Notes under the pieces: model-generated
Told to the model about the DNA's origin: nothing
The model's input: only the letters and a program-made list of their open reading frames with translations
Database searches by the model: none
In this document: piece by piece, positions 31,477 through 38,198 of the stretch
Layout of the letters: each line of letters starts with the position of its first letter
Position numbering within the stretch: position 1 is the stretch's first letter
Source: Halomonas sp. A11-A
Lineage (GTDB): Bacteria > Pseudomonadota > Gammaproteobacteria > Pseudomonadales > Halomonadaceae
Direction: 5' to 3'
DNA: 38,198 bases
Assembly (NCBI RefSeq): GCF_003182195.1
Contig: NZ_QGTM01000028.1
Span: forward strand, 1 to 38,198
Program-made: the position numbers and the translations under genes

Positions 31477-32481
31477 TCATTCGAAGGTGATCTCCCAGGG
31501 CCGCGGGCGCACCTGCTCCTCGCGGGGGACTCGCAGCCAGACGAAGTGGTCCGCATTGAGCTCGCGCTCGCCGCTCCAGCGGTAGGCCACCAGGCGGCCG
31601 AACTTCACCGCACTGTAGTCCAGGCAGGCCACGTTGGGCGCCGGCAGGGCCGGGATGCCCTCGCACCAGTAGTGGCCGATGAACAGCGGCGGCTCGTCGG
31701 GCCCGTAGTGGGCCAAGCGCGTGCGCTCCTCGTCCGACAGCGGACGCAGCTCGAGATCACCGGGCAGGTTGTCGGGCTGGAACACCACGTCGCCCCAGGT
31801 CTCGGGCGACTGTGCCCAGAAGTGGGTGCGAAAGCTGCGTCGCGTGAAGCCATCGCCGGAGTGGATCTCGACGCCCAGCGGCAGCGGCATCTGGGTGCCA
31901 CGGGTCAGGCGATCGAGGATGCGAAAGGCGCCGGTGCCGGGCGCCGTGGACTCGATCAGGAAGGTCTCGTCCATGCAGCCATCCGGGCGGCGCCTGCGCA
32001 GCTCGTCGATCAGCGGCTGGTCCCAGCAGGCGTGCACCACGCGCAGGCCGCCCTCCTCCAGGCACAGCGGGATCTCCATGAACCAGGCCAGCGCCTCCTC
32101 CCACTCCTGGGGGTGGTCGCGGTACTGCTCCAGGGTCTCCTTGATGATGCGGTTGTTGCGGGGGGTATGCTCGCGCAGCCATTCGCGCCCCAGTCCCGTG
32201 GGCGCGCGATGGCAGTAGGCCAGGGCGTTGTACTCATGGTTGCCCATGACGATCCTGGCCTCGCCCTCCTCCACCATGCGACGGGCGATCTGCACCGCCA
32301 GGCGGATACGCGGCCCGCGATCGATCAGGTCGCCCAGGAAGATGACCCGGCGCCGAGGGTGGCGATAGACGCCGCCGCGCTGGTGGTAGCCCATCTTCTC
32401 GAGCAGGGCCGCCAGGGTGGCGCCGCAGCCGTGCACGTCGCCGATCAGGTCATACCCCTCGAGTCTCGCCCGTGTCGTCAC
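31477..32481 (-). CDS. PrpE/ApaH-like metallophosphatase
   Basis: This 334-residue calcineurin-like phosphoesterase shows the full metal-site series: GDVHGC (14-19), GDLIDRGPRI (50-59), GNHEYNALAY (80-89), VVHACWD and GHYWCEG. Relatives are protein Ser/Thr phosphatases and symmetrical diadenosine tetraphosphatases. The insert of about 100 residues between the GNHE and GHYW motifs is longer than in ApaH. The start is GTG (the ATG two bases away is out of frame and closed by TGA), one base after the nadK stop, so the two are surely coupled. The substrate is unproven. Confidence 0.85.
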   Translation of the reverse strand: MTTRARLEGYDLIGDVHGCGATLAALLEKMGYHQRGGVYRHPRRRVIFLGDLIDRGPRIRLAVQIARRMVEEGEARIVMGNHEYNALAYCHRAPTGLGREWLREHTPRNNRIIKETLEQYRDHPQEWEEALAWFMEIPLCLEEGGLRVVHACWDQPLIDELRRRRPDGCMDETFLIESTAPGTGAFRILDRLTRGTQMPLPLGVEIHSGDGFTRRSFRTHFWAQSPETWGDVVFQPDNLPGDLELRPLSDEERTRLAHYGPDEPPLFIGHYWCEGIPALPAPNVACLDYSAVKFGRLVAYRWSGERELNADHFVWLRVPREEQVRPRPWEITFE

Positions 32482-32482
32482 A

Positions 32483-33403
32483 TCAGTCTCCCAGGCGGTT
32501 GCTCCAGCCCAGCTTGCTGCGCAGGACCTCGAAGAAGTTGTGACCGAGCGGATGCACCAGCTGGACGCACTGCGGCTTGCGGCGAATCACCAGCACATCG
32601 TCGGGCTTGGCCACGGCGCGGGTCTGGCCGTCGCAGCTGATATGCGGGTAGGTCTGGTTGGTCTCGCCGATGTGGATGCGGATCTCGCTGGCGGCATCGA
32701 TGACGATGGGCCGGCTGGAGAGGGTGTGCGGGAACATCGGCACCAGGGTCACCACGTCGAGCTTGGGGTGCATGATCGGGCCGCCGCCGGAGAGCGAGTA
32801 GGCGGTGGAGCCGGTGGGCGTGGCGATGATCAGGCCATCGCTGCGCTGGCTATAGACGAACTGGCCATCGACGAACAGCTCGAATTCGATCATGCGCACC
32901 GCCTTGCCGGGGTGCAGCACCACCTCGTTCAGGGCATCGCCGCTGCCCATCAGGGTGCCGTCGCGGTAGAGCTCGGCATCCAGCAGGAAGCGCTCCTCCA
33001 CCTCGAAGTGGCCATCGAGCACCTCGCCCACGCGGGCCTCGAGCTCGTCCGGCGAGATATCGGTCAGAAAGCCCAGACGGCCGCGGTTGACGCCCAGCAC
33101 CAGGGTACCGCTGTGGCACAGGGTGCGGGCCGCCCCCAGCAGGCTGCCGTCGCCCCCCACCACGATCACCAGGTCGCACAGCTGACCCAGCATGCGTCGG
33201 CTCGACTCGGCATGGCCGTGGTCGAGCAGCACCGTGGCGGTGCGGTCCTCGATGATCACATGGTGGCCCCGCTCCTCCAGGAAGCGGATCAGGCGCTTCA
33301 GGGTATCGACCACCTTGGCGCTGCCCAGGCGGCCGATCAGGCCGATATTGCGGAAGGACGCCTGCTCGTCGCGCCCCTGGGGTGAACTCTTGTCGGATGG
33401 CAT
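32483..33403 (-). CDS. nadK: NAD kinase
   Basis: This 306-residue cytoplasmic kinase makes NADP from NAD and ATP. The catalytic GGDGS motif is at 83-87 (Asp85). NRGRLGFLTDISPDE, ALNEVVLHPGK and TPTGSTAYSLSGGGP follow in the expected order, ending with a beta-sandwich C-terminal domain. The length is slightly above E. coli NadK (292). The start MPSDKSSPQG is chosen over an upstream in-frame ATG that overlaps the promoter -10. It is the first gene of a two-gene transcript with the phosphatase. Confidence 0.95.
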   Translation of the reverse strand: MPSDKSSPQGRDEQASFRNIGLIGRLGSAKVVDTLKRLIRFLEERGHHVIIEDRTATVLLDHGHAESSRRMLGQLCDLVIVVGGDGSLLGAARTLCHSGTLVLGVNRGRLGFLTDISPDELEARVGEVLDGHFEVEERFLLDAELYRDGTLMGSGDALNEVVLHPGKAVRMIEFELFVDGQFVYSQRSDGLIIATPTGSTAYSLSGGGPIMHPKLDVVTLVPMFPHTLSSRPIVIDAASEIRIHIGETNQTYPHISCDGQTRAVAKPDDVLVIRRKPQCVQLVHPLGHNFFEVLRSKLGWSNRLGD

Positions 33404-33431
33404 GCACGGGCCTCTCGCATCGCAGCGGCCC

Positions 33432-33460
33432 ATTATGGGCACTGGCCAGCGCCCCGGCAA
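33432..33460 (-). promoter_or_regulatory. Promoter of nadK
   Basis: Minus-strand -35 TTGCCG (33455-33460), 17-bp spacer, -10 CATAAT (33432-33437). The -10 sits inside the small palindrome GCCCATAATGGGC. The upstream ATG of the open frame lies in this element, which excludes it as a start. Confidence 0.6.
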
Positions 33461-33478
33461 ACGACCTCGGCGGGGGCC

Positions 33479-34348
33479 TCAGGCGGGTCGCGGCGCGCGG
33501 CGCCTGAGCCAGCGCTCATTGAGCCACAGCGAGCCGGCGATGATCGCCCCCCCCAACGCCAGGCGGACGAGGTCCGCGTCGCGGTTCCAGATCACCAGGT
33601 TGACCACCAGGCCTGCGGGAATCAGGGCGTTGTTCATGATTGCCAGGGCCCCGGCGTCGACCCGGGTGGCGCCCAGGTTCCACAGGAAGTAGCCCACCCC
33701 GGAGGCCACCAGCCCCAGCCACAGCAGCACGCCCCACTGCACCCCGGTGGTGGGCAGCGCACTGACGTTGCCCAGCAGGGCGAAGGCCGGCAGGGCGACG
33801 GCCAGCGCCCCCAAGTAGAACCAGGCGAAGACGCTGTGGCGCGGCAGCGAGTCGGGGAGCTCCGCCGAGAGGCGTCGATAGCCCACCTGGCCTAGGGCGA
33901 AGCAGAGGTTGGCCCCCTGCACCACCAGGAAGCCCAGCCAGAAGCCGCTGTCCACGCCGTCGTAGCGGATCACCCAGGCCCCCAGCACCGCCAGCGCCGC
34001 GGTCAGCAGATAGAAGGGGGTGAAGCGGCCAAACAGGGCGTCGTCGAGCAGGGTGATATAGAGCGGCGTGAAGATGGTGAAGAGCAGCACCTCGGGGACC
34101 GAGAGCAGCAGGAAGGACTGGTAAAAGAAGATGTACATCACCCCGAGCTGCACGGCGCCGAGCCCCATTAGGGCCAGGCGCTGGCGGCCGCGCAGCAGCC
34201 CCGGGCGCAGGAAGGGCAGGAAGACCAGGGCCGCCAGCACCACCCGCATCGCCACGGCGAAGTAGCTGTCCACCTGGCCGGCCAGGTAGACGCCGATCAG
34301 CGAGAACGAGAAGGCCCACAGCACGGTGACGCCGACGAGATAGCCCAC
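33479..34348 (-). CDS. DMT superfamily (EamA) transporter
   Basis: This 289-residue inner-membrane protein has about ten hydrophobic helices in two EamA repeats, e.g. TVLWAFSFSLIG at the start, PEVLLFTIFTPLYITLLD closing repeat one, and ASGVGYFLWNLGATRVDAGALA in repeat two. The family exports amino acids and other metabolites; the substrate is unknown. The frame is open to an ATG at 34399, but that ATG lies between a good -35 and a perfect TATAAT. The GTG at 34348 with GGAG six bases before it is therefore the better start, beginning directly at the first helix. Confidence 0.88.
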   Translation of the reverse strand: MGYLVGVTVLWAFSFSLIGVYLAGQVDSYFAVAMRVVLAALVFLPFLRPGLLRGRQRLALMGLGAVQLGVMYIFFYQSFLLLSVPEVLLFTIFTPLYITLLDDALFGRFTPFYLLTAALAVLGAWVIRYDGVDSGFWLGFLVVQGANLCFALGQVGYRRLSAELPDSLPRHSVFAWFYLGALAVALPAFALLGNVSALPTTGVQWGVLLWLGLVASGVGYFLWNLGATRVDAGALAIMNNALIPAGLVVNLVIWNRDADLVRLALGGAIIAGSLWLNERWLRRRAPRPA

Positions 34349-34409
34349 GGTAAACTCCAGATCATGGCTTGGTTTACCGTGATTATACGCGTCGGGCATC
34401 GCCTGCCAA
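34346..34409 (-). promoter_or_regulatory. Promoter and candidate operator of the DMT transporter gene
   Basis: Minus-strand -35 TTGGCA (34404-34409), 16-bp spacer, -10 TATAAT (34382-34387). Directly after the -10 lies a perfect 10-bp inverted repeat, CACGGTAAAC (34372-34381) and GTTTACCGTG (34346-34355), with 16 bp between. The repeat spans the probable transcription start, the GGAG ribosome site and the GTG start codon. A repressor bound there would block initiation; an RNA hairpin masking the ribosome site is less likely because the first arm is partly upstream of the start point. Confidence 0.65.
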
Positions 34410-34426
34410 GCGCCGAAGGCAACCGA

Positions 34427-34933
34427 TCAGCGCAGCGGACGGCGCACCCAGCGCAGGGCGTGGAGCACGCCGGGCAGCCAGCCGAGCAGTGTCAGCAGCA
34501 GGCTGAGTCCGATCCGCAAGGCGCCCCCGCGCGACAGGCCCACCGCCAGCGGCGGCATCAGGACCGCCAGCGCCAGCATGGCGCCCACCGGCTCCGCTGG
34601 CGCCCGCTCAGGGCGAGGAGGAGCCTCGTCCGCGTCCTCGCCGGGAATGAACGCCTGTACCGCCTCATCCCCGCGGCGCGCCTCGCTGGCCTGGTGCTCC
34701 AGAAAGCGCCGGTGCGCCTCATGATCGATCTTCTGTGGGAGCTCCTCGGCGCCCTCGGCCAGTTCGTCGTGGTGGCGTTCCCAGTCCTCCCAGTCGTGGG
34801 GGGTACCGGCGCGGGGCCGATGGTCCCCCGCTTCCCGGGCGCGCGACCAGGCCTTCTCCTCCAGGGTGGTGGGGCGCTCGCTGTCGCGCTCTCCGCTCAA
34901 CCCCTTCCTGGCCAGGTACTCTCGGGCATCCAT
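34427..34933 (-). CDS. Hydrophilic N-terminal domain fused to a Pmp3/YqaE-like membrane domain
   Basis: In this 168-residue protein, residues 1-115 are very polar and rich in Glu, Arg, Ala and His, with no hydrophobic segment (REYLARKGLSGERDSERPT, HDWEDWERHHDELAEG). Residues about 116-163 match the small stress-induced membrane family Pmp3/YqaE (UPF0057): LAVLMPPLAVGLSRGG, then LLLTLLGWLPGVLHALRWV. Family members are normally only 50-60 residues and consist of this hairpin alone. The start MDAREYL has GAGAGGTC upstream. The gene is divergent from the CBS-domain gene. A role in membrane stress is inferred from the family only. Confidence 0.75.
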   Translation of the reverse strand: MDAREYLARKGLSGERDSERPTTLEEKAWSRAREAGDHRPRAGTPHDWEDWERHHDELAEGAEELPQKIDHEAHRRFLEHQASEARRGDEAVQAFIPGEDADEAPPRPERAPAEPVGAMLALAVLMPPLAVGLSRGGALRIGLSLLLTLLGWLPGVLHALRWVRRPLR

Positions 34934-35134
34934 GGCTGACCTCTCTCGATGAAGTGATGGCTCGGTGACATGATGGCAGGATGCCACATTGGAGCCCCCT
35001 ACCCGACTCCGGGTTCCGGCCGAGCCGGCACGGCGGCAGCGGCCGTGAAACGTTGGAAGAACACGACCTCGGGTAGACGGCTGCGCGACAGGAGTCGTCT
35101 ATGCTGAACTCGAACCGGCACAAGGAGACACGCC

Positions 35135-35551
35135 ATGCCCAACAAGGCCCCCACCACCGTTCGCGAGATCATGTCCCGTGACTGCTACCGGGTCACCGCC
35201 AAGACCGCCGTGTCGACCCTGGCCGAAGGGCTGTCACTGCACAGGCTGCCCGGCGTCCCGGTGGTCGATGAGCGCGATCACCTGATCGGCTTCATCTCGG
35301 AGCAGGACGTGCTCGGCAAGGTGCTGGAGAGCACCTACCTGAACGAGGAGCCCCCGCTGGTTCGAGAGTTGATGCGACACGAGGTGCTCACCGTCACGCC
35401 CAACAAGAGCATCACCGACCTGGCCCAGGAGATGCTGGGCAGCAAGCCCAAGGTCTATCCGGTGGTCGAACAGGAGCGCCTGGTGGGTATCGTCACGCGT
35501 CGCGACGTCCTCAACGCCATTCTCAGCATGCGCTACAAGCACAACCACTGA
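35135..35551 (+). CDS. Two-CBS-domain protein
   Basis: This 138-residue protein is made almost entirely of a CBS pair: first repeat about residues 5-65 (VREIMSRDCYRV, LPGVPVVDERDHLIGFISEQDVL), second about 75-133 (VRELMRHEVLTVTPN, VYPVVEQERLVGIVTRRDVL). Stand-alone CBS pairs bind adenine nucleotides and act as energy or stress sensors; the partner is unknown. AAGGAG lies just before the ATG. Upstream CTATGCT (35099-35105) resembles a sigma-S-type -10, and a 6-bp inverted repeat TAGACG/CGTCTA (35074-35101) lies in front. The gene is divergent from the Pmp3-like gene, so joint stress control is possible. Confidence 0.85.
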   Translation: MPNKAPTTVREIMSRDCYRVTAKTAVSTLAEGLSLHRLPGVPVVDERDHLIGFISEQDVLGKVLESTYLNEEPPLVRELMRHEVLTVTPNKSITDLAQEMLGSKPKVYPVVEQERLVGIVTRRDVLNAILSMRYKHNH

Positions 35552-35570
35552 GCCTGCTGAACAAGACTCC

Positions 35571-35602
35571 GCGCGCCTCGCCGGCCCTCCGGCGAGGCGC
35601 GC
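35571..35602 (+). terminator. Strong GC hairpin after the CBS gene
   Basis: A perfect 14-bp stem (gcgcgcctcgccgg at 35571-35584, ccggcgaggcgcgc at 35589-35602) with a 4-nt loop, 19 bp past the stop. No T run follows, so it may be a Rho-assisted or stability hairpin rather than a classical terminator. Confidence 0.5.
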
Positions 35603-35884
35603 GGCCGTAAAGGACCCGCCACCGCCCCTCTTGTGCCCAAAAAGAAGGCCGCCTCCCAGGGGAAGCGGCCAAGTATCGATCGAAAAACTACGAGCCAGAA
35701 CAACAGTATTAGCGACTGCTATCGCGCTGTTGCCTGTGCTAACTCAGACAGTGCTGTGAGAAAAAGTTCGGGAAGGGCCAGAAAATTTCTGACCGGGTCC
35801 AGCATCGCCTGCCGCTAGCCGCCCGCCAACACACTGCAAAAACAGCGGCTTGCATCAAAATATCGAAAAAGGCCGCACCGCGGC
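35603..35884. other. Intergenic region without a recognisable gene
   Basis: This part of the 374-bp gap between the CBS gene and tRNA-Gly is poorer in G+C than its neighbours. It holds the orphan minus-strand terminator at 35639-35670 and one copy (35845-35855) of the 11-bp direct repeat GCGGCTTGCAT, whose other copy (35880-35890) overlaps the tRNA-Gly -35. No convincing protein frame is present; a small minus-strand RNA is possible. Confidence 0.5.
35639..35670 (-). terminator. Orphan minus-strand Rho-independent terminator
   Basis: Read on the minus strand, GGCCGC (35665-35670) pairs with GCGGCC (35647-35652), with additional inner pairing TCCC/GGGA, and is followed by TTCTTTTT. No minus-strand protein gene lies upstream for more than 1 kb. 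It may end a small RNA transcribed from the intergenic region, or be the remnant of a lost gene. Confidence 0.6.
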
Positions 35885-35913
35885 TTGCATGCCTAAGCGG
35901 TTGGTTTTATTAT
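35885..35913 (+). promoter_or_regulatory. Promoter of tRNA-Gly
   Basis: A -35 TTGCAT (35885-35890), 17-bp spacer and -10 TATTAT (35908-35913) end 12 bp before the mature tRNA 5' end. The -35 lies in the second copy of the 11-bp repeat GCGGCTTGCAT. Confidence 0.6.
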
Positions 35914-35925
35914 CGATTCTGCCTT

Positions 35926-35999
35926 GCGGGCGTAGCTCAATGGTAGAGCGTTTGGTTCCCAACCAAGTGACGTGGGTTCGATTCCCATCGCCCGCTCCA
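35926..35999 (+). tRNA. tRNA-Gly (CCC)
   Basis: A 74-nt tRNA with encoded CCA. The acceptor stem is GCGGGCG with CGCCCGC, the anticodon stem TTTGG/CCAAG with loop TTCCCAA giving CCC, and the T loop TTCGATT. It is close to E. coli tRNA-Gly(CCC). Confidence 0.96.
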
Positions 36000-36049
36000 G
36001 TTTCTACCCGCCCTCCGTGGCCCTCCCCTCCCCGAGACTCTGGGTCACG

Positions 36050-36436
36050 ATGGAGCTCGCCGTGGCACTCTTCCTGCTCGTCTTCGCCGTCTGCCTGCTG
36101 ATCTTCGGCGGCATGGTCGGTCTGCTGCTGCTCTCCGGCACCCCGCGCTACCGCACCGAACCCGCCCAGCTGCTGGCGCTGATCGATCGTGCCCTCGCCA
36201 GCGAGGTCAGCGAGACCGAGTGGAATACCATCATCGGCTACCCCATCCGCCATGACGAGACCCTCGACGGCATCCGCCGCCGCGCCCAGCGCCTGGTCGA
36301 TGAGCACGGCAACCACGGTCGGGTCACCCGCGGCAAGCCGCTGCTCGACGCCACCGGCCAGGCGGAGCTCGAGGCCCTTCGCGACCATCTGGCCCGCCAC
36401 CTCGAGCTCAGGGAGCGTCAACGCAACGTAAAATGA
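36050..36436 (+). CDS. Small single-pass membrane protein of unknown function
   Basis: This protein of about 128 residues has one long N-terminal hydrophobic helix (LFLLVFAVCLLIFGGMVGLLLL) followed by a soluble part of about 95 residues. The soluble part has a distinctive WNTIIGYPIRHDETLDGIR stretch and a charged helical C-terminus. I do not recognise the family by name. The ATG at 36050 has a poor ribosome site. The in-frame GTG at 36062 has GGAG exactly six bases before it and may be the real start (124 residues). Membrane attachment with the C-terminus in the cytoplasm is the likeliest topology. It lies between tRNA-Gly and the AraC-type regulator. Confidence 0.7.
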   Translation: MELAVALFLLVFAVCLLIFGGMVGLLLLSGTPRYRTEPAQLLALIDRALASEVSETEWNTIIGYPIRHDETLDGIRRRAQRLVDEHGNHGRVTRGKPLLDATGQAELEALRDHLARHLELRERQRNVK

Positions 36437-36493
36437 ACGCTCGCCGCCTTTCGCGCTAGACTGACAGCCTGAAGCCGACGCACGGGGCCCGCC

Positions 36494-37312
36494 ATGTCGA
36501 GCGCCATCCGCCAGATCCCCCTCGATACCGCCACACGCCATCACGCCCACGACTTTCACCAGATCGTGATCGGCCTGGAGGGGCAAGCAGAGTTCGAGAT
36601 CGAAGGGCTGGGCGGTGCCATCTCCGCCTTCTCCGGCTGCATCGTCCCGGCCAATCACGTGCACTACTACGCTGGCACCGGCCAGAATCGCCAGCTGATT
36701 CTCGACCTGCCGAGTGAGGCCCACTGCCTCATCGGCATCCACCACGAGCTGTCGCGGCTGTTCGACGCACCGCGTTTCTTCGCCCTGGATGAACCGCTCA
36801 AGCGCTACCTGAACTTCCTGCTGCTGGAGCTCGAGGTCGCCGGGGAAAGCGAGCCACAGCAGGAGCGCCTGGCGGCCACCCTGCTCGGCTGCCTGAACGA
36901 CCGCCTGGCCGGTACCCCCGTTCCACCCCGCGGCCGCCGGCTCGACCTGGCCCGCCTCGACCGCTTCATCGAGCGCCATCTGGCAACCCCCCTCAGCGTC
37001 GCCGACCTGGCCCGGGAGGCCTGTCTCAGCGAGGCTCACTTCCGCCTCTGCTTTCGCGAACAGGCCGGCATGACGCCCTGGCAGTACGTGCGCGCACGCC
37101 GCTTGGAAGCCGCACGGCATCTGCTCACGGCAAGCGACCTGCCGCTTTCCGAGGTCGCCGCCCGGACCGGTTTCGCCAGCCAGAGCGCCCTCTCCCACGC
37201 CTTCCGCCAGTCCTTCGGTCAGGCCCCCGGCCACTATCGCCGGCAGCATCGGCCCACCCGCCTCCCCGCCTTCGATCGCCAACCAGCGTTAGACCAAGGT
37301 CGCAAGAAATGA
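36494..37312 (+). CDS. AraC family regulator, probable PruR-type activator of putA
   Basis: This 272-residue regulator has an N-terminal cupin-like sensor domain (about 10-130; HAHDFHQIVIGLEGQAEFEIEG split over two strands, CIVPANHVHYYAG) and a C-terminal AraC double helix-turn-helix (about 155-252; LSVADLAREACLSEAHFRLCF and the signature VAARTGFASQSALSHAFRQSFG). It is transcribed in the same direction as, and directly upstream of, putA, and tandem repeats lie between them. In Pseudomonas the AraC-type PruR activates putA in response to proline. The same role here is inferred from position and from the lack of a DNA-binding domain in this PutA. Confidence 0.85.
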   Translation: MSSAIRQIPLDTATRHHAHDFHQIVIGLEGQAEFEIEGLGGAISAFSGCIVPANHVHYYAGTGQNRQLILDLPSEAHCLIGIHHELSRLFDAPRFFALDEPLKRYLNFLLLELEVAGESEPQQERLAATLLGCLNDRLAGTPVPPRGRRLDLARLDRFIERHLATPLSVADLAREACLSEAHFRLCFREQAGMTPWQYVRARRLEAARHLLTASDLPLSEVAARTGFASQSALSHAFRQSFGQAPGHYRRQHRPTRLPAFDRQPALDQGRKK

Positions 37313-37320
37313 ACCAATCC

Positions 37321-37360
37321 GCTGCGGAACCGCGGAATCGACAACTATCGCCGCGGAATC
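37321..37360 (+). promoter_or_regulatory. Tandem 10-bp repeats upstream of putA
   Basis: CCGCGGAATC occurs at 37330-37339 and again at 37351-37360, exactly 21 bp apart, with a third partial copy (CTGCGGAA, 37322-37329) just before. Direct repeats spaced 21 bp, two helical turns, are the classical binding layout of AraC/XylS activators, so this is a candidate site for the regulator encoded just upstream. The rest of the gap to the putA ATG shows only a weak -10 (TAGAGT, 37387-37392). Confidence 0.55.
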
Positions 37361-37474
37361 CGCAAGCAGCCTCTGGCGTCACAACCTAGAGTCAGGGTAG
37401 AGCCAAGCGCCCGGGGCCCCACGCCCGCCAGAAGGCGCCCTTTCCCCATTGCCGACGCCACCGGGAGGTCACCC

Positions 37475-38107
37475 ATGCTCGACGCCCACACCATGCTCGA
37501 TGCCGCCAGTTGGCAGCAGGACCTCGACACCCTCTTCGCTCGCATCAGCGACCACTACGTGGTCGACGAGGAGGCCTTCGTGGCCGAGCTGATCAAGGCG
37601 CTGGACGCCGACTCCCGCGATTTCCAGCGTATTGCCGACAAGACCGCCGAGCTGGTCCGCGAGGTCCGCGAGATGGATACCGCTGTGGACGCCATCGACG
37701 AGTTGCTGCAGGAATACAGCCTCGACACCCACGAGGGGCTGATGCTGATGTGCCTGGCCGAGGCCATGCTGCGCATCCCCGACAAGGCCACCGCCGATGC
37801 GCTGATCGAGGACAAGCTCGGCCCCGCCGACTGGAAGTCCCACCTCGGCCAGAGCGACTCCTGGCTGGTCAATGCCTCCACCTGGGGCCTGCTGATGACC
37901 GGCCGGGTGATCAACCTGGATCACCCCCGGGAAGGCAAGCCCGCCGGCTTCATCAACCGCCTGGTCAACCGCATGGGCGAGCCGGTGATCCGACGCGCCA
38001 TGCGCGAGGCGATGAAGGTGATGGGCAAACAGTTCGTGCTGGGGCGCGATATCGACGAGGCGCTCAAGCGCTCCCGGCCGCTGTTCGACAAGGGCTACAC
38101 CTACTCC
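37475..38107 (+). pseudogene. putA: putA (proline dehydrogenase/P5C dehydrogenase), broken after 211 codons
   Basis: The frame starts MLDAHTMLDAASWQQDLD with GGGAGGTC before the ATG and matches the PutA N-terminal region: VVDEEAFVAELI, DKTAELVREVRE, the DKLGPADWKSHLG stretch, VNASTWGLLMTGRVI and RLVNRMGEPVIRRAM, up to RPLFDKGYTYS. At that point every PutA continues YDMLGEAA, but here it reads WYGLTCQGVG, with no further PutA similarity. The FAD and aldehyde dehydrogenase domains are absent from the window. There is no N-terminal ribbon-helix-helix, so this PutA would not be a self-repressor, consistent with AraC-type control. The break may be an insertion in the genome or an assembly junction. 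Confidence 0.85.
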
Positions 38108-38198
38108 TGGTATGGATTGACCTGTCAAGGGGTCGGTTGCCTCTGTCGAATATGGTCGTCCTCAATGCCTTCGGATCAGGAAGCGAGGGGCTATCAGC
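38108..38198. mobile_element. Probable end of an insertion element within putA (partial)
   Basis: Sequence after the putA break is unrelated to PutA in all frames. It opens TGGTATGGATTGACC and contains the small palindrome TTGAC-CT-GTCAA (38117-38128), which could belong to a terminal inverted repeat. Only 91 bp are visible, so the family, the other end and any target duplication cannot be judged. The call rests on the abrupt loss of a conserved reading frame. Confidence 0.45.

Overview
The window is GC-rich (about two thirds G+C by eye) gammaproteobacterial DNA. FadE, Prc, GlpG-type rhomboid, YeaC and PutA homologues, high-GC codon use and Pseudomonas-like regulatory motifs fit a Halomonadaceae (Halomonas-like) chromosome; this assignment is inference. 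Both edges run into what look like mobile sequences: the 5' end of a group II intron at the left edge, and a break in putA followed by foreign sequence at the right edge. The window is therefore probably a contig bounded by repeats.

Layout. 0-7 kb: M18 aminopeptidase (-), divergent prc (+), three tRNA-Asn genes and one tRNA-Met (-), then fadE (+) behind a PsrA-like operator. 7-14 kb: an SLC13-type transporter with two RCK_C domains and an acidic linker, then a catabolic module (enoyl-CoA hydratase, fused ADP-forming acyl-CoA ligase, crotonase-family protein) divergent from a MurR/RpiR regulator. 14.3-28.1 kb: a cobalamin block on the minus strand. A cobalamin riboswitch leads btuB-btuF-btuC-btuD-cobB-cobO-cobQ. 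Upstream lies cobT-cbiB-cobD-cobU-cobS-cobC plus a second, degenerate cobU-like gene. Together these encode B12 uptake and every step from cobyrinic acid to cobalamin. No corrin-ring gene and no recognisable L-threonine kinase is present.

28.2-34.9 kb (minus strand): zinc alcohol dehydrogenase, a DUF2797 protein with a cysteine cluster and GIY-YIG-like motif, YeaC, GlpG-like rhomboid, PrpE/ApaH-like phosphatase, NAD kinase, a DMT-family transporter whose start is set by its promoter, and a Pmp3/YqaE-like protein with a long hydrophilic N-terminal extension. 35-38 kb (plus strand): a two-CBS protein, an intergenic region with an orphan minus-strand terminator, tRNA-Gly(CCC), a small membrane protein, an AraC-family regulator (PruR-like), and putA broken after about 211 codons.

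The points most worth a second look are the two CobU-like proteins with complementary motif losses, the low-GC segment inside the btuB barrel, the group II intron beside a terminator, the putA disruption, the DUF2797 protein and several candidate operators.
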